NCBI GenBank assembly: GCA_947396885.1
Contig: OX377204.1
Location: forward strand, 95,180,728-95,244,727
Direction: 5' to 3'
DNA from: Heligmosomoides polygyrus polygyrus
Taxonomy: Eukaryota; Nematoda; Chromadorea; Rhabditida; Heligmosomidae
Length of the DNA stretch: 64,000 nucleotides
Part shown: one piece after another, positions 11,033 to 21,600 of the stretch
Layout: each line of letters starts with the position of its first letter
Numbering within the stretch: the stretch's first letter is position 1
Program-made: the position numbers and the translations under genes
Notes under the pieces: model-generated
The model's input: only the letters and a program-made list of their open reading frames with translations
What the model was told of the DNA's origin: nothing
The model's database searches: none

Positions 11033-11302
11033 AAGCTCGCTTATACGTCATGTTGTGTGTGCTTATCCTCAAATAGGAGTGATTTACAAGTGATTATGGA
11101 GTGTCCCACTTTGAGACTGAACCTTTTTGAAATCAGACTGATCACGTTCCAAAACAAAACGATCGCGTTCCACGTTAACCGGACATCCATTAATAAGGTC
11201 GAAAATTTTGTCTCATCATTAGGAGAATTCACTATCATCATCTTGGAAAATTTATAATTCACCTTTCTCAAAAAAGCGAACACAATGTTTGAAACTTAAA
11301 AT

Positions 11303-11727
11303 CGGATCTATCCTAGTCCGGGGGGGGCACATAACTAAAAAGTAGGTAAAAAAATGAATTGAGACTTATCGAGGGGCTCCTAGAGAACGAGTTGGAACCT
11401 AAAAGAAATCAAAAACGAACGAACAAAAAAAAATCGCCGCGGATTACAATCGTCTCGGCGGACAAAGAGCGACGGAGTGGAGGCATGCCGCGTGCCTATC
11501 GCCGGCTGACATTTTATAACCAGGATGTAACATGGTGAGGAGGGCACACAACTTGCCTGCTTACAACCGCAACAAATGTAATTTTTTTCGTTTTTTTTTC
11601 TTTGTGACTTTTTCTTGTTTGTGGTCCTATTTTGTTGCGTAGGAGCCGCTCAGTAAGTCTCATGTGGATTTATTACATATAGTACTTTTTAGGTATGACC
11701 CCCCGGACTAGGATAGATCCTTAAAAT
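11303..11727. mobile_element. Fold-back element with G-run termini, copy 1
   Basis: The ends are GGATCTATCCTAGTCCGGGG and its inverse CCGGACTAGGATAGATCC. Just inside are GCACATAACTAAAAAGTA and its mirror. A second copy, in inverse orientation, is at 36541-37048. Confidence 0.85.
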
Positions 11728-12088
11728 CTTCATTTTTATAAGGAGAACAGTGCGTTAAAATTCATTTTAGGAGCACAAAACAGGGAATTTTCAGTGTATT
11801 TAAAGAATAGTTGGCCCCAAGCACTCGTCCAGCATCTCGATTTTCCTTTGACTGATAGCGAACAAAAATTTATTTATTAGTTACGCACTTGTAGACGGCA
11901 CAACAAAAACAATTGACCACACATGCCCTAAAACAGATAAATAAAAATAAAAACAAAACTCGTTGGTCACAAATATGTTCTATGGCAAAAGAGTTTTTGT
12001 TTTCGCTCTGTTTTATTCAAGCGCACTTTGGTGCACATTAAATAAATAAATAAATATCCTTTTTGCAGGTCCTAGTGAGCACCTTTTA

Positions 12089-12841
12089 GGCCTCTGTTAT
12101 ACCCCCGCGGGAGCATCCGCGGAAAGGCGGGAATCGCGCCGAGACTCCTCACCTGGCCAATCGCCGCGCCTCGCCACGCCCGCCTCCGCCGTGCACCATT
12201 GGTCCGCGAACGTTCCGCGGATGCTCCCGCGGGAGTATAACAGAGGCCTAAGGCCTATGTTATACTCCCGCGGGAGCATCCGCGGAAGGGCGGGAATCGC
12301 GCCGAGATCCCTCACCTGGCCAATCGCCGCACCCCGCCACGCCCGCCATCCGCGGTGCACCTGTTAGGCCCCTGTTATACTCCCGCGGGAGCTTCCGCGG
12401 GACGTCCGCGGACGGTCGTCGTCGTCCCGGGGCGGCTAGCGTCGCATCGGAGCGCGTTTCCCGCGCCGAACTCCGCGGGACGACAGCCTTCCGCGGTGCA
12501 GTGCACCGCGGACGGCTGCCCTCCCGCGGGCGGGAAGTATAACACACCTCTCGTAGTCTGTCGGTGGCGATCCGCGGACGGTGGGCGTGGCGGGCCGCGA
12601 CGAGTGGCCCGGCGCGGGGTCCTGACGCGATTTCCGCCCATCTGCGGAAGCTCCCACGGGAGTATAACAGGGGCCTTAGGCGCGATTCCCGCCCATCCGC
12701 GAAAGCTTCCGCGGATGGGCGGGAATCGCGCCGAGGTCCCTCACCTGGCCAATCGCCGCGCCCCGCCACGCCCGCTGTCCGCGGTGCACCCTTCGTCCTC
12801 GGACGTTCCGCGGATGTTCCCGCGGGAGTATAACAGAGGCC
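12089..12841. mobile_element. Nested cluster of GC-rich palindromic MITEs
   Basis: At least three related elements with ends GGCCTCTGTTATACTCCCGC or close variants sit side by side or inside one another. The first spans 12089-12248 and a second starts at 12252. One spans 12367-12675 and is flanked on both sides by TTA (12364-12366 and 12676-12678). The remainder up to 12841 continues the interrupted host copy. The outer flanks are TTA at 12086 and 12842. All share the interior word CACCTGGCCAATCGCCGC. A 3-base TTA duplication points to PIF/Harbinger-type mobilisation. A related element is at 16550-16742. Confidence 0.8.
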
Positions 12842-13356
12842 TTACAGTAGCAATCAAAGAGAAATCGTGACGGCCTGGACGAGGGCATGTATGATCTCTT
12901 TCCTTTTATACACTCAGAAATTGCTGCCTTACGGCACGTTGAAATATTATTTGAGTCATTATTTTGACTGCAAAAAAAAATCAAAATCTTATAAAATTTT
13001 AAGCGCTGCGCTCAATTTCTTGTGGTAAGTGAATTATAAATTTCAGTAAAATTTTCAAAAAAAGAGGATCCGACTTAGTCATATACCCCTTCAATTTTAT
13101 TTTTTGTGGCGCTCATTGGACTTTGAAACTATCCAGATTACGTGGATAAGTGTCCACTTTGACGTGAAATGGCATAAAAGTGTTGATTATTCGTATACAA
13201 GGCATCCTTAAATACAACAGATAACTGGGCGATAATTAAGAATAAGATTTATGTTTAAAAAATAGGAAAATCAATATAATTTAGATTTTTGAAGATAAAT
13301 TTCTGTTTTCTGATTTTTTTCTGTCATCTGGCGTTTTTGGTTTTTCTGTTTTCTGA

Positions 13357-13861
13357 GGCCGGATTCATCAAACACTCGGTATAGGTGGAAATCCTACGTA
13401 TGGGAATCCTACCCACTACCCACAGTGGGTAGCGGGTACGATTCCTATTCATGAAAGGAATCAAGAGAAAGGTAGAACTAAACCTTTCGCGAGAACAGCT
13501 GGGGCCGGATTCATCAACGGCTAACCAGCGGGTATAGCGGGTAGAGATACCCACGATGAAGCCTGCGCCTCTGACTCCTACGTTATCTCTACCTGACTCT
13601 TATCTTGTCTCCTCTCCTTATACCCCGTATGCCTACGGTTTAATTGTTGATGAATCAGGCCACTGATCCCGCTGGAGTGCTATTTTGTCAATGGGGCGCG
13701 GAATTCTCGCGAGTATTCCGGTATACTCACGACGATCGTCGAGTATTCTCTACCTACTGACATACCCATGATGCAGCGGGTAAGATTTATCGTGAACGCC
13801 TCATCTTAGATACGTCTACACCTATACCGCCCATACCCGCGGGTTGCTGAATTCGGCCCCT
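13357..13861. mobile_element. GATTCATCAA MITE, outer copy with CTG duplication
   Basis: The left end AGGCCGGATTCATCAA is preceded by CTG, and the right end GAATTCGGCCC is followed by CTG. Its interior matches 2665-3030 in inverse orientation but is interrupted by the related element at 13501-13666. Confidence 0.8.
13501..13666. mobile_element. GATTCATCAA MITE nested in its own family
   Basis: It is bounded by GGGCCGGATTCATCAACGG and GTTGATGAATCAGGCC. Comparison with the uninterrupted copy at 2665-3030, whose inverse reads CGAGAACAGCTGATCTCACT, shows that the inserted copy duplicated CTG. Confidence 0.8.
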
Positions 13862-13989
13862 GAGGAAAATTTTTAAAATTTCCGCCCATTCCTGATGGGT
13901 AGGTGAGCGATCATTTGGCAAGCGATTTAGTGTTCACCCTTTGTGAGAGCTCTGCCACCGAATCACCTGCAACTACGCTCGATTACGGT

Positions 13990-14027
13990 ATCCCCTTCGT
14001 GTACGTTGGTGGTGATCGTACACGAAG
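13990..14027. repeat. Short perfect hairpin
   Basis: CCCCTTCGTGTACG is followed after a 13-base loop by CGTACACGAAGGG. It has no U-tract or coding context and is of unknown role. Confidence 0.6.
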
Positions 14028-14289
14028 GGAATACACTACCGTAACCCATAACGGATGGTGTGGTGCTCTAGTTCTGAACCTGTAGCAGCCACACAGAATG
14101 CGTTTGACAGACTTCTCAGAAGGTTACACCCCCCCCCCCCCCTCCCCTACTAGCATTTCACCTCAAAATGACTTCTGACTTCGCTTAGGTGATCGGCTTT
14201 GGCATGACCAGGGCGGTAAGGTTGTGTTCTTCCTCTTCGACGCTGCCGACACGCCCACTTTTTAACATTTGAAGCATTTTAAAAGCATT

Positions 14290-14475
14290 CAAGAGTTCAT
14301 GTCGCGAAAGTGGGTAGCATTGGGAGGTGGCAGTGCACCAGCCAACCAGGCCGTATCGAAAAGTGATGATAATCACAGAGGGCGCGCACGGTCGACGCGT
14401 GATTGGTTGGCGTGGGTTCTGCCTGTACACTGCTTCATCATGATTGGCTGGTGCGCTTCAACTTCGAATGCTGTC
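14290..14475. mobile_element. GGGCAGCATTG MITE, copy 1
   Basis: It is an inverted-repeat element: ATGTCGCGAAAGTGGGTAGC at the left and GATTGGCTGGTGCGC to ATGCTGTCCAC at the right. Copies 14640-14875 and 24775-24985 share the order and the words GATTGG and GGTGCGC. Confidence 0.65.
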
Positions 14476-14639
14476 CACTAGTTGTGCCTTGATTTATAAT
14501 CGTTTATTTTTCTTTTTATTGCGTTGATGACATATTGATTGTTGATTTTCTTCCATGGTGGCGCACCCAAGAGGCGGAGGAAATAAATAAATGAATAAAC
14601 CATTGTTTACGCGTCGTTGGAGGTGTCTTTAATAATTGA

Positions 14640-14875
14640 AGCATTTTGAAAGCACTCAAGGTCTCATGTCGTGAAAGTGGGCAGCATTGGGAGGTGGGAG
14701 CGCGCCAGGAGACCAGGGGGCATCGAAATGTGGTGGTAATCAGAGAGGAAGCGTACGGTCGAAGTATGATTGGTTGACGTGTGCTCCGTCTGTGCTCTGC
14801 TTTACCATGATTGGCTGGTGCGCCCCCATCTTTCAATGCTGCCCATTTTCGCGACATGTACCCTTGGTATGGCGC
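14640..14875. mobile_element. GGGCAGCATTG MITE, copy 2
   Basis: The left end is TCATGTCGTGAAAGTGGGCA and the right end is CTGCCCATTTTCGCGACATG, good inverted repeats. It has the same interior plan as copy 1. Confidence 0.75.
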
Positions 14876-15174
14876 GTCGTCGGCATACACTCTTCCTTCC
14901 GTACGAGGTCAAGTTGCTCGGGTCCTTGTCCTTCTGGCGTCAAAGAGGGTAGGTGGGTAAAAATAGGCGAGAAAGACAAGTACATGGCGTACCCTGCGCT
15001 ACATAGGTTCCTTACTGGCAGCAGATAGGGCTTGAAGCGCAGATTTCTTAAGCATCCTATAACCTACCCTTCCTCCCGTTATAGCAGCATTCCATCCCAA
15101 AAAATTCCAAGGACCAAAAGTCATTCAAAAGAGCTCACGACGCAGTTCTCACGGCCTAAAAGTGCCAGAGTAGT

Positions 15175-15360
15175 TAGTCGTTAATGTGGCCTACATGGAG
15201 CGCGTGACGCATCAGACCGACGCAACGCATGGGCGTGTCACTTAAAAAATACGGCACGCCCGTGATTGGCTGCCACATACTCAGCCAGTATTCTGATTGG
15301 CTGGCGTGTCCTCTTCCACCCATGTAGGCCAAATTGCCGACAAGTCGTCTAGTACTTCAT
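15175..15360. mobile_element. GGCCTACATG MITE, copy 1
   Basis: The left GTCGTTAATGTGGCCTACATG and the right CATGTAGGCCAAATTGCCG form inverted ends. The interior contains two GATTGGCTG words. Similar termini occur at 40250, 50550-50705 and 51150. Confidence 0.6.
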
Positions 15361-15661
15361 TCACGTAGGAAAAGGCCTTTCCTTTAGCTCATAAACTCTC
15401 CATAGAATAGTCATAAAACAATTTTATCAATGCTACAATAATAAAATAATAATAAATTATCAAAAAGGTAGGTTTAGAACAGCGCGAATGATGCTGAGGT
15501 ACGCGTCCAACAACATAACAAATCAATAACGAGATCATCACATCAGAATAAGAAGAAGAAGCGTCTGTACAACCAGAAAATCACAGATCACATCACTGAG
15601 CACGGCTCGCCTAGCTAGTTGGCAGTGAGTCGATTATTACGCGTTAGGTGGAGAACACCAT

Positions 15662-18600
15662 CTACAGCCTCCTCATTCGACGAAGGATGCCGTTGCGGGA
15701 GATCTGCTCCTCGTCGGACGGAGGTGCTGGTGGGGCCTGGGTGACCGGGGTGGCCGGGGTGGTGACCGTCGGCCGTCTACTGAATGAGGCTGGAGGAGGC
15801 CGGCTGGTCCAGACAGTGGACCACGCCGGCCTCGTCGTTGTCGGCCATTTGACCGTCTTCCTAGTGGTGCTGGTGTTCCATTGAGGTACCCTATTAGTCG
15901 GCGCCGTCGTTGGTGTAGGTCTAGTCGACGGCCAGTAGTAAACTCTGGTCCAGATCTGGCGATGCGGTGAGTTAGGGCTGCTGGTAGTCGCCATGACGTT
16001 GGCGGTGGCGGTGGTGTAGACTGGCCAACGTCGTGTGGTCGTCGTGCTCATCGTGGTAGCGACCGGAGCCGCTTTCTGAACACGAGACACCTTTTAGGAG
16101 CGTTCCTTGAATGGAAGAGAAGATAACACCTCCATAGCACCTTCCAGCCGTAAACGTCACCTACCTTCGGACAACGATAGAGCGTGTTGATTCGGAGGAT
16201 GTCGCTGACGCTGAAGTACGACCTCGGATAGACGATGCCCGGGAAGTTGTAGTGCATGATCGACGTCGGGTCGTAGTTTCCCATGTAGTACGTCGTCGAT
16301 CGCGGGTAGATCTTGTAGTTGTAGTGCGTGGCGCTTCCCGAAACCCGCGGGTCGCGATCATCCCTGCAATAATGAACTTCAAAAGACTCTCGGGGAGGGG
16401 TGGGTGTTGTGCTGTGAGTTCGACGCGACTCTTTTAAAGGACGTGGCTGCTACACGCGGTACTGGGTCCCGATGCGCACACAATGCTTTGAGTATCAGCG
16501 CGTGGAAAACCCTGCACGCGGTCAAAGTACACTCTTCATTTCAAAAGTAAGGCCTATAGTATATTCCCGCGTAGTGTCCGCTAACGGGCGCGAATCGTGC
16601 CGGGATCGCTCACCTAGCCAATCGCCGCGCCCCGCCACGCCCGCCATCAGTGGATGTCGCCGACGGACGATGAGGGGGCTGCTATACTTCCCGCCCGCGG
16701 GGAGGCAGTCGACCGCGTACTCCCGCGAGAGTATACCATAGGCTCAGGGGCCCTTTGTACTTCGACGCCGAATGACGCGACGCCACGTATTGTGACCATA
16801 TTGATCGAGCGACGGGATCGATCAATTTGGCCACTACACATGCCGTCGCGTCGCTCGGCGTCAAAAGTACAAACGGGCAATAAGGCCGGGGCATACATCC
16901 ATCGCCGCGATGCTATCGGGGTACTCAGTTCATGGCCATTCCGCCGCACGCGATCGAATAGTCAAAGGAAACTTCGCCGCGGCCGCCGCAACAGTGGCGG
17001 TCGGCATGCGCGATGGCTTCCCGCGCCCATCGCGGGCATGGCATACATTTTCGCGTCGCGCGCGGTGTTTAGCGTTGGTCCTGGACGGATCGCCATCGCA
17101 CTCCGTTGCAGAGAGATGGGCAATGCGACGAGCACTGAGAAGTTCAAATTCCTTCGCGTCGCAGTGAGCGTTCAGTGTGCACGCGACACGATGTGAGCGC
17201 CTGTTCATATTTCGAGCGACAAGAGCGACAAGAGTGACGGAAGCGTCAAGAGCGACGGACTTACGTACTCCACACTACGTCCATCGCCCTAGTCCCTCCA
17301 GTCACTCTTGTCGCTCTTGTCGCTCGATGTATGGACAAGCCCTAAGCTCCCGTTTCGATCGCGCGGAGCGAGAAATCGATATGGGCGCTTATCACTACAT
17401 CGCGTCGAGCGTGGCCTGCACACTAAACGCCCCTATGGTTCCGTTTATACTTCCATCTCCGCGCCGTTGCGATGCCATGTATAGAGGCCAAATTGATTGC
17501 TCGCGTTGCTCAGCGTCGACGCCACCTGATCAGAGTAAATCGCGTGAACCGCGACCAGTCGCACCGCTCAGCGTCGGATGGCGTCGCTCCCGAAATCGGC
17601 GCGATGCGAATGGTCGCGGTGGATTGAGGCACGGTTTTGCTGCTCCAATTGTCCTTTGCAGTGGTCCCGGAAATCTGTGCACGATTACGTGTTTGCAATC
17701 GCGCAATAGCTCGTTATCGCCGGCTGTTCGGAGAGCTCATCGTCGTCCGAATCAGTCGATTCATAGCGTCGAGCGATCCATATGGGAGCTTACCATTACA
17801 TCGCGCCGCACAGCCTGCACGTTAAACTATTACTGAGGTCCAATTTATACTTCCACCTGGCGATTACGAACTATTGCATACTTGCACACACGTAAATGTG
17901 CACAGATTTCCGGATCCACTGCAAAAAACCAGTGAAGCAGCTATACCGTGCTCCAATCCACCGCGATCAACCGCATCGCGCCGATATCGAGAGCGACGCG
18001 GTCCGACGCTGGGCGGCGTGACTGGAGTTCACGTGATTCACTCCAGCCAGGTAGCGTCGACACTGAACGACGCGATCATTCGATTTGTCGTCTAGGGGTC
18101 GTTTAGTGTGCGCGCGACGCGCAACGCGACGCCATGGTTAGCGGCCGAATTGATCAATCGCGTCGCTCGATCAATTTGGCCACTACACATGCATCGCGTC
18201 GCGCGTCGCGCGCACACTAAACGACCCCTAGGCCTTTGTCATACCATCGCTCACCCCGAGCGACGCCTAATGATATGCTCCCATAAGGCCCATGCACACT
18301 TCTGCGACAGCGCGGCGCGGCCATGATGAAGCATAGGGTCGCAGGGATGGGGCATGCACACTCTTGCGGCTGTCGCGGCGGCTATCGCAGGCGACGCCGC
18401 GCTGAGTGCCGCAGGCTGGGATGGTTCAAAGCATTCCTAGCGGCGCGGCATCCACGGGGACGTCGGTTCCGTTGCCGAAAACGGTGCTCTAACGTGACCG
18501 CGCCGCGACCGCCGGATTTCGCAAAGGTAGCTTTCGCCCCACTTGCCGCGCCGCGGTGTCGCAGAAGTGTGCATGGGCCTATATCGATCGGGCGGCGCGA

Positions 18601-21600
18601 TGGAATCGACATGGGTGCATATCATTAGGCGTCGCTCGGGGTGAGCGATGGTATGACAAAGGCCCTACACATGTAATCGCGTCGCACGGCGATGGAAGTA
18701 TAAACGGGGCCTGACGGAGTCCACTGCCCATAAAGCTCACCCCTTAATGTCGTATGTATGAGAACGTGCTCCCATTCCAGGAGGAAGTCGTACGACTACA
18801 ATCTTTTAAGCAAATGGCGGTAGCGGTCGCTCGACCTCTGTCGTCTCCGTCGTTTCCGACTCCAGCTATGTGATGTGAAGCGCAGCTAAGAGCAAAAAAC
18901 CAACGTAAACAACGTAAGCTCTGCTCATACTTCACGACGGGAGCGATTAGTCAACCAGGCATATCATGTTTATCGATTTTTGCGATTGCCCAACGAAAAT
19001 CAATACGTATGATTTACCCAGCCGACCAATCGCACCCGCCGCGATGTATGACCAGGCTCGTAGGCACATTCCATTGAACCGAAGCTAACGGCAGGAGCAT
19101 GCGCTGCTCGCTCTGCCTCGTGGGCGAGGCATGCTGCAATGTTCCCGCATAGCGCTTCAATTTAACCTTGTGACTGGGTGGGTTGTCCGTAACTGCGCTG
19201 CACATCACATACCCTGACTCGGCGGGCGTAGATGAAATACCGGCGAGGGTGACGACGAAACTTGTGGACCTGTCAGCAGCGGAGACGACCAATGCTTAAG
19301 TAGCCGAAGGAGACGACTGACTGGCACATGATGCGCGTGCAGACTTTCCCGCGCGCGTCAGTGTAGCTGGCGCGTCCTTTAAAAGAGTCGTGGCGAAAGA
19401 CGCGACAGGGCCTACAGGCCACTCTGACTCACCTCTGGTGCTCGTGGTAGAAGCCGATGATGTGCATCAGTTCGTGCATCACCGTACCGCGACCGTTAAA
19501 TCGAAGGCAGCTTGGATCAAGCCGCATTTGCGTCTCGATGTTGCCTTCGCGAGTGCGGAATAGCGTCGTCGTCTGGCGACCAATGTAGGAGAAGCATCTG
19601 AAAACCAAAGAAATAGGGTTAGTCTTCGGTTTGAGAGAATACGCTAGGTTTTTTCTCTCATTTGGTTGACATTGTGGGAACAGTTAAGTGCGCAAGAAGT
19701 GGCTTGCATGGCTACATTCGGAGGCCAGATAGCGGACTACCTGGTTAGAAGGTTTCTATGGCCAGACGTAGAATCAAACTAACTACCCCACCTGCAATTA
19801 TTTTGTTTATTCGTATTTATTTCTTATTTTATTTATGCTGTTTATTTGTTTACTTTCAAATATACTTATTTATCTATCCAGTTATTCATGAAATTTAACT
19901 GATTAGTCTTGCATTTCATTATCTATCAAATTCATATCCATCCCAGTCTACGATAAATGTCTTTGAAGTCGGTATTCATTGAGACATGTTTATAGTCGCG
20001 CGACGCGAGCGACATAAACGACCGAATCAGTCGTGCAAAGCATACGAATCGATTAACTACGAGCGATCGCACGACAAAAATCAATATATACACCTTGCGC
20101 GGGTAGGACCATATGAGAGAGCCATAAATATCGATTAGGTCGCGCGAAGGATCGATATTCGGGACTGAAAGCGACTGTAGTACAAAGTACTCCAGCATGG
20201 CTAATGCTTTTTGCTTTAAAGCGAAAAATGTTTTAGAAAGTAGCAATACTAAACCAGGGTGATAAACTTCTCCCTCAGTCAGATATACTACACATCACAG
20301 TCGCTTCTAAGAATTCAAATTCACCAACTTCTGTCAATTTTTTGCGTCATAATTCCTACATCCGCTTTTTTGAACAAAAATTTTTCAAATTTCGACAAAA
20401 AGCTATAAAAAACTAAGCTAAAGTTATTACTGCCAGCCGCATAAATCAGCACGATAGTGAAGAAATCGATTTTGGGCGGGATTTTCGTGCGGCGTTATGA
20501 AATCCGTCAATATCGATCGCTTGCGCTGTCTAATCGATACTGGCCGCTTCAGAACGCGAAACGCCGTCAATAAACTGATGTATAAATGTTGCTATATACA
20601 AGCCTATCACTTCATATCTTGACGCCGTTCATAGAAAAAGTAGGAAAGAGCTTCAAACGTCGGTTCGCGCCATGCACTTGGCAGCTTTTCTGCCTTACCA
20701 GAACTGTTCGGAAACTCAACTGCAAAGCAATGTAGTTGCGGCCACTTATTCATCAGTACTTCTTTCTCTTCATCTGCCATCTGCCTTAAACGACCTCATT
20801 TTGGAGACAGCTTTGCGAATTATAATACGTCTTTTACTCATATCTTTCACGTAGTTATCCACTGTAAGTTTACTTACGGGACGGAAAACCAAATGCACGG
20901 CGCATCCCACTGTATCCCCATTGAAAGGCTCAATTATTGTTTTTATCTCGAAAAAAAACTAATTTCGTTCACCGCACTAAACTTGAACTGTAGACTCCCA
21001 TTCAGCAGCAGAACCAGCTTTCTATTCTTAACAAAGGTGAGGCTCATGGCTCATTCCCCCACGGTGTCTGCTCCTAGAATGAATCCTTTCGTTGAAATTT
21101 CGCGCAAATTTTAATTTTAAAATTTTAGTTTCCTGACTTTGAGCGGAATTCCATCGAAAGGATTCCTTCTAGGAGCGGACACCATGGAGGAATAAGCCAT
21201 GAATTTTACCTTTGTTTAAAATAGCAAGCAGGTTTTGCAATTGAATGAGAGTCTACAGTTTAAGTTTAGTAGCGGTGAACGAAATTAAGTGTTTTCTCGA
21301 GATGAAAATAATAATTGAGCCCTTCAATGGGAATGCAGTGGGATGCGCCGTGCATTTGGTTTTCCGTCCCGGAACTAAACGCACAGGGGATAACTGCTTG
21401 AAATAAAATAGTAAAAGACGTATTATTACCTCCAATGCTGTCCAAAATGAGGTCGTGTAAGCCTTAGATTATATTTATGGCGCGGCACCACAATCGCCAC
21501 TGATATCGATTTTTCACGTCGCCCGATCGATATCTACTGCGAATATGGTAACGCGCCGCACGGCGGCGTAACTATAAACCAGGGCTAAAGCAGATGGCAG

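Noticed and set aside
12260..12870. Long Arg/Pro/Gly-rich open frames on both strands
   Set aside because: They are produced by very high GC in nested MITEs where stop codons are rare.
16654..17836. Open frames of 180-219 codons on +
   Set aside because: They lie in the MITE-filled astacin intron, on the opposite strand, and read through palindromes.
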